From: Spirogloea muscicola
Taxonomy: Eukaryota; Streptophyta; Zygnematophyceae; Spirogloeales; Spirogloeaceae
Length of the DNA stretch: 16,798 nucleotides
Assembly (NCBI GenBank): GCA_009602725.1
Contig: WELB01000417.1
Span: forward strand, 24,037 to 40,834
Direction of reading: 5' to 3'
The notes beneath the pieces were generated by a model. It was given only the letters and a program-made list of their open reading frames with translations, was not told the origin of the DNA and did no database searches. Shown here piece by piece: positions 8,742-16,798 of the stretch. A program made the translations under genes and the position numbers. The stretch's first letter is position 1. Each line of letters begins with the position of its first letter.

Positions 8742-8875
8742 AGTCGCCACGTGGCACAAGCAGGTGCCTGAGGACACGTGGCATGCAGTCAGACTGTAAC
8801 CAATGTTTGCTTGCCACAGCGCCCCGATTGTGGACATTGGCTGAGACGAACGAGAGAAAGCGCGGCCAGATTGAC

Positions 8876-8925
8876 TGGTGGCTGGGAAAGGCCAGCCCAA
8901 AAGAATGGACAAGGTCTGAGGGAGC
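8876..8925 (-). repeat. Retroelement 3'-tail hairpin module, copy D
   Basis: GGTGGCTGGGAAAGGCCAGCC followed by CAAAAGAATGGACAAGGTCTGAGG matches the hairpin plus AAGAATGGACA block of copies A and B. The distal GTACCC end is missing. Confidence 0.6.
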
Positions 8926-9140
8926 TTGAGTGAACGAGAAGGTTTGCTGACGTTCGATTTTTGCTACAGTCGGGCCGGAGGGTTAGCTTCCTTTCATTGT
9001 CAACTCCTCGTCAAATATGCAATGCTCACGATATCTTTCGTGAAAGAGCTTTCTTTCTGTGCATGGGCGACTGCTCCCTTCTTACTGGCGACTCTTCTAG
9101 GCTGGCTTCTCACAGGCTGGCTTCGCTGTAGTCTCTTGCA

Positions 9141-9218
9141 TAAGAAGAAAGTGCTCGCCCATTGAGAATAGGGGCTGGAACAACCAGCCCGAAAAAGAAT
9201 GAACAGAGTACGAGAAGG
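9141..9218 (-). repeat. Retroelement 3'-tail hairpin module, copy E
   Basis: Reads AAGAAGAAAGTGCTCGCCCA, TTGAGAATAGGGGCTGGAAC, AACCAGCCCGAAAAAGAATG, AACAGAGTACGAGAAGG. It is nearly the same as copy F about 261 bases downstream, making E and F the youngest-looking pair after the 229-bp pair. Confidence 0.75.
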
Positions 9219-9267
9219 GGGCCAGGGGAAGCGCTAAGTAACAGAAACAAAAGCTGCTACGAGACAC

Positions 9268-9300
9268 TCAGTAACCCCTGCTAAGCAGCCGCATAAGCTG
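9268..9300. repeat. Short interspersed repeat shared with 6723-6755
   Basis: CTCAGTAACCCCTGCTAAGC followed by AGCCGCATAAGCTG; see the partner at 6723. It is located between copies E and F. Confidence 0.5.
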
Positions 9301-9401
9301 TGTGGTTCGGGCCCTTCACTCTTCCAATGTAAGAAAGAAAGAGAAGTGGCTCTTCCCTCTCTGGCCGCGCTTCTCTTCACTATGGGCGAGCACTTGCTCT
9401 C

Positions 9402-9487
9402 TGCCAAGAAGAAGGGCTCGCCCATTGAGAATATGGGCTGGAACAGCCAGCCCAAAAAAGAATGAACACAGTACAAGAAGAGGGGGG
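9402..9487 (-). repeat. Retroelement 3'-tail hairpin module, copy F
   Basis: GGGCTCGCCCATTGAGAATA, then the perfect GGGCTGG-AACA-GCCAGCCC hairpin, then AAAAAAGAATGAACACAGTA. A further diverged copy, sharing AAGAAGAAAGTGCTCG, begins at about 9521. Confidence 0.75.
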
Positions 9488-9649
9488 GGGAAGGGCTGCC
9501 TCTGCCAAGGGCTGTGAAAAGAAGAAAGTGCTCGTGTGTGAAAACTGTGAAAAGCCAGACCTAAGAACATGAACAAGGTCATTGTGCGGAAGAGGGGGCT
9601 GTGAAAATGAAAGAGATACGCCGAACAAGAAGGGCAGGCGATTGCAGTG

Positions 9650-9963
9650 CAACTAGTATCTTGCTTTTTGCGCCATCGGGCCCCTTCAGACCTTGTGAGC
9701 CCTCTCACAGCCACCAGTAAAATGTTGGAAGCGGCTGTTTCTAGTGCAAGCGGGAAGCGAATTTGTGAGACCTTCGGGTCCCCCATCCGCCCGCCCCGGC
9801 CTGATCCGCAATTCTGCCCGCCAATCGCGTGCCGCCAGGTGCAGCCTGGGGCCCCCTTCTGTGCTGCCAAGTGTAGCCGCCCGGACGCCCACTTATCCCG
9901 ACACCCCCCGGACTGCCAAAAACCTTCCACCTCTCCTCCTGCCGCCGCCGCCGACGCCCCGCC
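9650..9963 (+). promoter_or_regulatory. Upstream region of the lumen-protein gene
   Basis: This stretch between the repeat mosaic and the ATG at 9964 turns C-rich from about 9780 (runs of CCCGCCC and CCGCC). It should contain the promoter and 5' leader. No TATA box or other defined element is visible. The long minus-strand ORF here is an artefact of GC-rich codons. Confidence 0.35.
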
Positions 9964-11504
9964 ATGGCCGCCGCCACCGCCGCCGCCGCCGTGATCGCCC
10001 CCGCCGCCGCGCCCGCCGCCTCCTTCGACGGCCTCCGCCGCAGCAGGTCGCCATTGCTCTCGCGCTTTCCACGAGCCTGTCGGTTCCCGGTGTAACGCAC
10101 CACAGGGCAAGCATTAGTCGGCTGTGGACCAGTGGCTTTGCTACTGTGGAGGATTCTTTAAGGGCCTGAACTTGACGACCGGGCTACTGCTAGGGTCCAC
10201 CTCCGTTACGGATAGCTCTGGACCATAAGTCATTTAGCTGAAGCACAATCATAAGCCAAGTAGCCCTCAGCACCCCATGACATTGTCATGTCAGCGATGT
10301 AAAGGTGATTAGCGACATCCATCACGTGTTTGAGAGGTAGAAGTTCCACGCCAAGTCGACTGTAGCTCACAGAAGCCCTCACATAACTGGCTGTGCAGCG
10401 CTGTGGCCGCCCCGCGCCTGGCTGCCAAGACTACTCGCTCCAGCACCTTGAAGGTGATAACAGCTCACCACTGACGTTATGCGTGATGTTGCTCAAGTTG
10501 ATTCCTTCTTCCAGCACTTAGCTTGAGCTAGTACCCGCGTTAGAAACTCCTGGGTGATGGGCATCCAGCACGATGTTCTCAATCAAGCAATGCTGTTGTG
10601 CAGGTCTCCTGCAGCACCCAGGAGGAGCCAGCTTCCAGCAGGCGGGCCGTCCTCCTGACAGCGCTGGCCACCAGCGCCCTGCTTACCCGAGGCTCGCAGG
10701 CCAACGCGGCCTCTGGCCCGGGCACGCCTGGTGCGAAGCGCACTGCTGAGAAGGCTGATGACCTCAACAAGGCTGCCGATGAGCTCATCAACCAGGACTC
10801 TCCTCCCCGTTTCGGTGGGGCTAGGGAGAATGCCCCTGATGAGTCCTTCGGTTCCCTCACGCAGAAGTAAGTGCTTCGTTTGGTTGGTGGCAAGTTGGCA
10901 CCCCATGAGCACTCTCCTTTCTTCCAGCATTTTGAGGGCTGCAATATTTCAGCTTACCCGCTAAGCTTTGCGAGTATCATCATCTCTGACTCGAGGCAAT
11001 TGTGTGTGCTTGTATACTTCGATCAGGGCTGGAAGCGGCCCAAAGGACGTCCAGAAGAAGATTGAAGGCCCTGGCTCTCTTTCAACTGCAGTAAGTTGGC
11101 AGATTGGTAGACCACGTGGGCTTGTTTGTCTTACATGGTCACCATCATGGAGTTGTGATCCTTGTGCCGTGAAGACTGAGGTCCAGGTTTTCTGTAAGAC
11201 CGTGATACTGAGTTGTGTACTTCATTACTCAACTTTTTGAGCAGGGTGATATCGGCGGCGCTGCAAACATCTCTGATATTGGCGAGAAGGCCCGGCAATT
11301 GTATGCCAACGCATCTGCAACCATGAAGGTAAGAAAAGCCTTCGCCAGGCATTATCACCTATGTCAATATCTAGGTGAGTATGCATGAACAACGTGGACA
11401 TGACTTGTCAGCCAAAGCGTCTTCATCTCTTATGCCATGATTTTAAGCGAGCGTTACTTTCATGTTGTTTGCAGAGTGTGAAGGCCACTGTGAATGGCAA
11501 GTAA
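9964..11504 (+). CDS. Tat-targeted thylakoid-lumen protein of unknown function, five exons
   Basis: Exons: 9964-10089, 10604-10866, 11027-11090, 11245-11328 and 11475-11504 (TAA). Introns are GT-AG and all junctions keep frame, giving 188 residues. Exon 1 is a plastid transit peptide: MAAATAAAAV, then an Ala/Pro stretch, ASFDGLRRSRS and further Arg. Exon 2 continues with a thylakoid transfer signal: SSRRAVLLTALATSALL (twin Arg at 55-56, hydrophobic core), ending SQANA|ASG, an A-x-A cleavage site near residue 77. This double targeting indicates Tat export to the lumen. The mature part is about 111 residues, hydrophilic, Gly/Ala/Lys-rich, with EKADDLNKAADELI, DVQKKIEG, ISDIGEKARQLY and a basic tail SVKATVNGK. 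I recognise no domain, metal-binding Cys/His set or membrane segment; it is not PsaN, PsbO, PsbP or PsbQ by the motifs I know. A small photosystem accessory or assembly protein is one possibility, unproven. Intron 1 is long (514 bases). Confidence 0.8.
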
Positions 11505-12733
11505 ACTGTTGTGTACTTAAGGGGGAGCAAAGTAATAACTCTTGCTACTGTGAGATAATCCTTTGGAATACCTCTGCACATGCTACATGTGCAGCCTCAA
11601 GATGGCTGCAATTAGCCAGCTCTTGTACATCTGCGTGATTGCTTAATGTGAAACCTTTTTGCTTGATTGGCCAGCTTACGTGATGGTCGTTGGCTGCTGA
11701 TATAAGATAGGTTTTACAGCATCAATTGTTGAGAATAAGCCTTATACAACAAAGAGGAAATTGTAGACATGCTGCACACCTTGTCGAGTGAAAGCAGCGC
11801 CGTCCTTAATTGAAGAGTTGTTCATGGTCTCGGAATGTTTTACAGATTCCTTGTATTAAAATGAGCACTGAGGGCAAGCTGAGGGCTATGCTTGTGGAGC
11901 TGTGTCAGAAGTTTTGTTGACCTTACAAGCGTGCAGCACTTACTTCAGGTCAGCAGCTAAGGTGGAAGATAGGCACAGAGGTGGATGGTGGTCAAATTTT
12001 CTTGAGCCATGAGAGATATTCATGGCCGATGTCAATAAAACTCGATTGCTGAATGACAGTGGCCTACAGGTCTTTGGCACAACCTTTCGCTAGGCTTTGC
12101 TACTACATGCCTGTGCACAGCTTCGCTTCTGCCTTTCCCTTCCAAGTCCAGTGCCAATGGCCCAGCGGACTTCATTGCATCTTGTTCTGCAGCTGTCTGG
12201 CCGTTTCGCTGCCGGTCAACTGCTTACTGTTTCCCTGTATCTAGCAACTGTTCACCGCACCACTTCCTCTGCCGCCTCCTCAGGCCAGCCGCCCAAACAC
12301 TATGCACGCTTCAGTGCACTAGCAGCTTGCACGTGTTGGAATGTGCTACGTAATCCAGGGCGGGACATGGTGCTGCAATGGATGCGAAGTTCCACGATCT
12401 GCCAAGTCTTTACGGTCACCGTTCGTTCCATTGACCTCTACCCTCTGTTTCCTATGTACCAGTTAGCCGGGCCCTCCGCAGCGCATCAGCCCTCTGGTAC
12501 AAGGCGGCTGCCAGCGTCAGTCCTGGTCGTCAGTCGGGCTCGCGTCAGGCGCAATATCACGGAAGGGGTTCCATAAACCCAGACCCAGAGAGCCCCCTCC
12601 GTTCCTCCCTCCCATCCTCTCCTCTCTCCCCCTGGCCGGTAACACCACTGATCTAACCCCCTCGCCTCTCACCCGACCCCCTCCCTCATCCTTAACCCCA
12701 CACCCTCGCCGCCGTGAGCTCCGCGGCGACGCC
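11505..12733 (+). other. 3' flank of lumen-protein gene and L11 upstream region
   Basis: The AT-richer first part is presumably the 3' UTR; an AATAAAA lies at about 12034. No coding frame with family features is visible. From about 12580 to 12712 the plus strand is almost pure pyrimidine with C-runs and CTCTCC blocks, ending at the L11 start. Such a tract directly before a plastid-ribosomal-protein gene could be a promoter or 5' leader element, but no known motif is claimed. Confidence 0.4.
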
Positions 12734-13861
12734 ATGGCGGCGGCGCCGGCGGCGGCGGCGGCGGCGACGGCGTCGGCGTCCTGGGAAGGCCTCAGGCGGG
12801 ACAGGAGCAGCGGNAGCCGCGGCGGCGGCGCCGCTGCGGCGCCTGCAGGTGGTGCGGGCGATGGCGCCGCCCAAGCCGGCATCGGGCAAGGCCAAAAAAG
12901 GTGGGGCCCTCTCCTCCGCCGCCGCCGCCGGGACGCGGCGAGCGAGCTCCTCAGACGAAGGCCCACAAGGGACCGCCATTGAGCTTGAGCGCCAATCCTC
13001 GTTAGCTAATCCTGACGTCTGACGTCGCCGCCACCTCCGACGTCGTTTGCTGGTGTGGCCGCAGTCGTGGGGATCGTGAAGCTGGCGCTGGAGGCCGGCA
13101 AGGCGACGCCGGCGCCGCCGGTGGGGCCGGCGCTGGGCGCCAAGGGCGTCAACATCATGGGCTTCTGCAAGGAGTACAACGCCAGGACCGCCGACAAGGC
13201 CGGCTACGTCATCCCCGTCGAGATCACCGTCTTCGACGTGAGAAGGCCGCCATGGCCGCCGCCGCCTGCTGCGACTGCCTCTTGCGCTCTCTAGCTGCGC
13301 TCATCCACTTGCTTTCAGCCTGAACTTCAGATAAGAGGTCTGGGCAGCTCTGAACTCGAGGAGGCCCGGATTGCATCCACTTAGTGCCGCAAGTACTTCA
13401 CAGAACTTGGCGATCCTCGTGCTCTGCAAGCGCACGCTGACATGGACTGACAAGTCGCCTGCGGGGGTGGTCGGCGCCCCTCCTCACCTGCCAGGACAAG
13501 AGCTTCACTTTCATTCTGAAGACGCCGCCGGCGTCTGTCCTCCTGAAGAAGGCTGCAGGTGCGATGCCCGTTACTCGACAATGGCCTTAGCGTCAGCCTT
13601 GTATGCCTTCGTTGCGCCCCGCCTGATGGCTGCACGCGCATGCTGCATGCAGGCGTCGAGCGAGGGTCGACAAACCCGCAGAAGGAGAAGGTGGGCAAGG
13701 TGACAGTGGACCAAGTACGTGCGATTGCGACCGAGAAGTTGCCCGACCTCAACTGCACGAGCATTGAGAGCGCGATGCGCATCGTTGCAGGCACCGCGGC
13801 CAATATGGGCATCGATGTTGACCCGCCAATCCTCGAGAAGAAGGCCAAGATCGTGTATTGA
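12734..13861 (+). CDS. PRPL11: Plastid ribosomal protein L11 precursor (50S), four exons
   Basis: Binds the GTPase-associated centre of 23S rRNA in the plastid 50S subunit. Exons: 12734-12900, 13065-13237, 13495-13558 and 13653-13861 (TGA), all GT-AG. Exon 1 carries the transit peptide ([20 protein letters not shown], then RRDRSS) and the mature start [13 protein letters not shown]. Exon 2 gives the N-terminal domain: [49 protein letters not shown]. Exon 3 gives [20 protein letters not shown]. Exon 4 gives the rRNA-binding C-terminal domain: [46 protein letters not shown]. Expected length is about 203 residues. Within exon 1 the transit peptide and the mature start are in different frames. 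Skipping one base near the N at 12814 makes the exon 166 bases and restores phase with exon 2, so an assembly error is the simplest reading. Later junctions are clean. Confidence 0.95.
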
Positions 13862-14492
13862 CCACCGCTGCCACCAGCGCTGCCGCCGCGACAAGGACCG
13901 GCGAGAGGCTGGGCCGCCAAGCCCCATCTCCCATGTCTGCACTCCTTACCCAATATTTGTGATAGCTTGTAGATTTCGTCATTCACCTGTCGATGTGATC
14001 CGGCAAGTGTAGCAAAATCAGGAATGTCATGGAATTTGCCGCAGGCGCACTGCGCCGAGCAGACCCCTCCATGGCACTCCGGCACGGCTGCCACTATCCA
14101 GGGGGGTCAAGTGCACGGCACCCCCGGCCATGCATTAGTTGCTGGCGCAGGGTTTCCAGAGGAGAAGCATGATAAATGGACGGATGCGGAAGCATTGAAG
14201 GCCTCCTTAAAGAACTCCAGAGATGAGCATCCAAGAAGCACAAGACCTCGGCTTTGGGGTTCTGGCAAATCTTACATTGACAGTTAAGATTCAGCTATGA
14301 CAAGATTGAGGAGTTGTGCTTGAACATGGTGTCAGGTCATCAAACAAGTTATGCCGATGCGTCGATGTTCTATAGAGCTCACTGTGCGCAGTGAAGTGAT
14401 TGACAGGCTTGAGGCTTGCTTGGTAAGTGGCAGTTGGGCCTAGGGTCTGGGGTCGAGCGTCCGCCTGGTGCGCAGCCGCCGGGCCGGATGCG
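13862..14492. other. Convergent 3' ends of L11 and the aldo/keto reductase
   Basis: The two genes face each other across 631 bases. The left part should be the L11 3' UTR; a TGTAG at about 14008 is a weak candidate for a poly(A) signal. The right part is the reductase 3' UTR. The plus-strand open frame 14024-14287 shows no family features. Confidence 0.45.
14272..14276 (-). terminator. Possible TGTAA poly(A) signal of the aldo/keto reductase
   Basis: TTACA on the plus strand is TGTAA on the minus strand, the common chlorophyte poly(A) signal. It lies about 217 bases after the reductase stop at 14493-14495. A 5-base motif is weak evidence by itself. Confidence 0.3.
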
Positions 14493-16330
14493 TCATGGCG
14501 TGGGGTTGGGGAAGCGAGCATGCACAGCATCGATCTCGGCGAGCGCGGCGGTCGGCAGCGCAGTGCTGGCTGCTGATAGGGCCTCGGCAAGCTGCGCGGA
14601 ACTGGAGGCTCCAATGATGGCGCTGCCGACCAGCGGGTTTGCCAGCACGAAAGCGAGCGCCAGCTGCGCCGGCGTCAGGCCGTGGCGCTCCGCGATACCG
14701 GCATAAGCCTGCGCCACATGCCGCCACAGTATTGGCAATGTCACATCCCGCCACGTCGATTTTAGGATTTGGGTTTAAGCTCTATGGTCAGGTCCCAAGG
14801 AGGCCAAGCGGGCCACAGGCAGCGCTGTCAGCAGTGGCGGCAATGAGGGCGGCGCCGCATGCGCCTCACCAGCACAGCCTCGCGGACATTGGGCTTGGCG
14901 AGGCCGTAGCGGCACTCCGCCTCGGCATACCGCCCGCGGTACTTGATGAGACGCGCCTCTGGCGGCGCAGCTCCGCCACGGAAGTACTTGCCGGTCAGCA
15001 GGCCCATTGCCAGCGGGCTGCACCAAGGTCAGGAAGGAGGTGAGGAGAGGGGTGAGGAGGCCAGTAAGAGCAGGGCAACAGGGGAGGGACGGGAAAAAAG
15101 GAGGGAGGGCGAAGGGGAGGGACGCAGCAGAGGTAGAGAGGGGGAGTTGGGAGTAGGGGGGGAGAGGCCAGATCATGAGCACCTAAGCTTGCAAGGATCT
15201 AGTGGTCTATGATGATAATGCAAACAGGTTAATGTTGATGGTCAAGCATCAGAGCAGCGCCTACACATATTGCACCTGTAGGCGAGGAGGGAGACGCGTT
15301 CAAGGTGGCAGACCTCCGCGAGGCCAGCTGTCGAACGTCCGGCAGAGGAGGCTGTAGGCGTTCTGCACGGTCACGATGCGCGGAAAGCGGTGCGGCTGCG
15401 GCGCCTGCGCAAGGTGCAGGCAGCTGAGCAGCCCGTATGGGGTCTCATTGCTGACGCCCACGTGCCGCACCTGCAGAGGAGGCCTGCCCGCAATGATCAG
15501 CAAGTATTGGAAGCAGATCATTATCTTTCGGTGACATCAGCTAATGACTTGTCTTGTAATATAAGCAAAGCCTGGAGCTTTTGTTCTATTTGTTGTGAGG
15601 TGCAGTGTCGGCGGTGTCGACTCTGGCAGCAGCCGCTCAACCAAGGGCGTGTCGCAGAGAGAAGGAGGATTCAAGACTCAGCATAATTAGCTACAGTAGG
15701 GACTTGATATGAGTTGTGAGCTTATAGATTTCCAATTGCCCGATTAAAGATACCCCATGTGCTGATTCGGTCCAGGGCAAGAAGAGGGAGGGGGGGACCT
15801 TGCCTGCGGCAACGGCCTCCTCGAGCGCGCCGAGCTGCTCCTCGAGGCCTGCGGCCGCGGCGTAGCTCTGCTCCGGCCGGTAGTCGACCTCCCCAAACAT
15901 GGGCACATACCTGCAGCCCCAACTTGGCAGCTCTTGAGCTGCGGCGAGCCAGTGCAGCGATGCAAGGTGCTGTGGCTTGCAAGTGCCGAGCTTGCGCTTC
16001 GAGCAGGCTGCGGCTGAGGCGGCAATGCAGAAGGGGGCGTAGAAAGGCTGGAGGGAAAATGAGTTCGTTGATAAAGGATGAGGAAGCTGGAGACGGGAGG
16101 TGGAAGGCAGGACGAGGAGGTGGATGTGGAGGTAGGGGGGATTCAAGGAGGGAGGATGGAGTGAGACAGTGGGTTCAGCATCACCGGTCAGGCCAATGCG
16201 TCTGATAGAGGTCCACGTAGTCGGTGCGCAGGCGCGCGAGGCTGCCGTCGAGCGCCGCCCGGATGCCGGCGCCGCTCAGCGCCGGCGGCCCGCCGCGTAT
16301 CCAAGGCATTTGGCCCGATGGGCCCGTCAC
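14493..16330 (-). CDS. Aldo/keto reductase of the bacterial Tas type (5' exons beyond window)
   Basis: NAD(P)H-dependent oxidoreductase of the (beta/alpha)8-barrel AKR family; substrate unknown. Minus-strand exons: 16330-16185 (VTGPSGQMPWIRGGPPAL through TDYVDLYQTHWPDR), 15910-15799 (YVPMFGEVDYRPEQSY through AVAAGK), 15470-15276 (VRHVGVSNETPYGLL, RIVTVQNAYSLLCRTFDS, then GLAEVCHLERVSLLAYS), 15017-14870 (PLAMGLLTGKYFRGG through NVREAVL) and 14708-14493 (AYAGIAERHGLTPAQLALAF through FPNPTP-stop). Junctions are GT-AG and phase-consistent. The catalytic His of QTHWPDR and the C-terminal cofactor-binding GASSSAQLAEAL are present; the catalytic Asp, Tyr and Lys would be in the missing ~80 N-terminal residues. 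The WPDRYVPMFGE, VGVSNETPYG and VTVQNAYSLL segments match E. coli Tas-like proteins. Exon 15470-15276 contains one surplus base near 15326, shifting frame between FDS and GLAEV. No transit peptide can be judged. Confidence 0.88.
15024..15175 (+). repeat. Polypurine (G/A-rich) tract inside a reductase intron
   Basis: About 150 bases of almost only G and A on the plus strand (GGAGGTGAGGAGAGGGGTGA, GGGAGGGCGAAGGGGAGGGA and similar). On the transcribed minus strand this is a polypyrimidine run just before the 15017 exon end, in the intron between exons 15470-15276 and 15017-14870, possibly an extended splice-acceptor tract. It contains several GGG/GGGG runs compatible with a G-quadruplex or triplex. 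Confidence 0.8.
16040..16170 (+). repeat. Second polypurine tract inside a reductase intron
   Basis: G/A-rich plus strand (GGAAGCTGGAGACGGGAGGT, GGAGGTAGGGGGGATTCAAG, GGAGGGAGGATGGAG) in the intron between exons 16330-16185 and 15910-15799. It has the same strand bias as the tract at 15024-15175. Unlike that tract, it lies near the donor side of its intron. Confidence 0.7.
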
Positions 16331-16332
16331 CT

Positions 16333-16764
16333 GGGCACAGCGCCNGACTGCGGCGGCGACTGCGGCGGCGGCGCCGGCGGCGGCGGCCACGACGCCGAAG
16401 CACCGATGCGCCACCAGCTCGACGGCCTTTCCAAGCGTGCGACGACGCTCTGACCCTCTCCTCTCCCTCTTGCCCCATCCCGGCTGCAATCGGCCGGCTG
16501 CCATGGCCAAGACGGTCGCAATGAGTCCTAGCTATCGCCTCCGCCGTCGCCGCCTGAGCGGCAGCCGCCGGCGCGGCCATGCTTGGGCCAGGCGGCGCAG
16601 GCGACAAGGGCGCATTACTGGAAGACCAGGGCGGCGCCAGCCATGATGACCCCGATGAGGCTGTGCCTCTCGACGATGAGGTGCAAGGCGCATTAGGCCC
16701 CCCACTCACTCTCCTCCCTTGGCCCTCCGCCTGTACATCCCTCCCTTCCTTCCTTGGGCACAAC

Positions 16765-16798
<34 letters not shown>
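16333..16798. other. No exon recognised; GC-rich, ends in a microsatellite
   Basis: Upstream exons of the aldo/keto reductase should lie on the minus strand here or beyond, but I find no N-terminal AKR motif (G.MTFG or D.AE.Y type). An N at 16345 and (GGC)n-like sequence around it make this part unreliable. Confidence 0.4.
16769..16798. repeat. (TC)15 microsatellite at window end
   Basis: Uninterrupted TC dinucleotides run from 16769 to the last base, so the true length is unknown. Confidence 0.95.

Noticed and set aside
545-8785. Several CACGTG (G-box) hexamers, including pairs near 545/575 and 8748/8775
   Set aside because: They fall in repeat-rich DNA away from gene starts; six-base matches are expected by chance at this density.
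7650-9487. Repeated blocks as a CRISPR array
   Set aside because: Units are long, diverged, irregularly spaced and partly coding; there are no uniform short repeats with unique spacers and the DNA is eukaryotic.
9316-10110. 264-codon minus-strand ORF
   Set aside because: It covers the GC-rich antisense of the lumen-protein transit exon and repeat copy F. Its product is poly-Gly/Ala/His low complexity with no domain.
14024-14287. 87-codon plus ORF between L11 and the reductase
   Set aside because: It lies in the convergent 3' UTR region and shows no domain or typical codon pattern.
16620-16694. Short hydrophobic minus-strand frame ending GVIMAGAALVFQ-stop
   Set aside because: Only about 24 codons between stops with no AG acceptor at its start; chance in GC-rich sequence is likely.
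1-16798. tRNA or rRNA genes
   Set aside because: I found no cloverleaf with T-loop GGTTCGAATCC-like sequence and no rRNA core motif on either strand by eye.

Overview
The window looks like nuclear DNA of a photosynthetic eukaryote of the green lineage, most likely a chlorophyte (trebouxiophyte-like) alga. Three of the four genes I can reconstruct are plastid-directed or enzymes with many short introns. All inferred introns are GT-AG, coding exons are GC-rich, and transit peptides are Ala/Arg/Ser-rich. There are no operons, Shine-Dalgarno sites, CRISPR arrays or phage genes. The species cannot be fixed from the sequence.

Layout. 1-365 (minus) is the broken C-terminal part of a retroelement (LINE-like) protein. 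590-1480 is a mosaic of degenerate interspersed repeats. 2196-5768 (plus) is an 11- or 12-exon gene for a bacterial-type (GlnT/type III) glutamine synthetase-family ligase; its reading frame is intact through every splice junction. 5769-6400 has no recognisable gene. 6400-9650 is a large graveyard of retroelement C-terminal fragments, their 3' tails and palindromes, related to the repeats of 590-1480. 9964-11504 (plus) is a five-exon gene for a small thylakoid-lumen protein with a plastid transit peptide followed by a twin-arginine signal; I do not recognise its mature domain. 12734-13861 (plus) is the four-exon gene for plastid ribosomal protein L11. Convergent to it, 14493-16330 (minus) is the 3' two-thirds of an aldo/keto reductase of the bacterial Tas type, whose 5' exons lie beyond the window.

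Links between genes. The L11 and lumen-protein precursors begin with strikingly similar transit peptides (poly-Ala, then S-[FW]-[DE]-G-L-R-R). Two coding-frame breaks, one in L11 exon 1 beside an N and one in aldo/keto reductase exon 3, are more likely assembly errors than biology but should be checked. Nothing here is a clear new defence or mobile system. The most unusual items are the orphan Tat-targeted lumen protein, the type III glutamine synthetase in an intron-rich alga, and the retroelement family with a conserved hairpin in its 3' tail.
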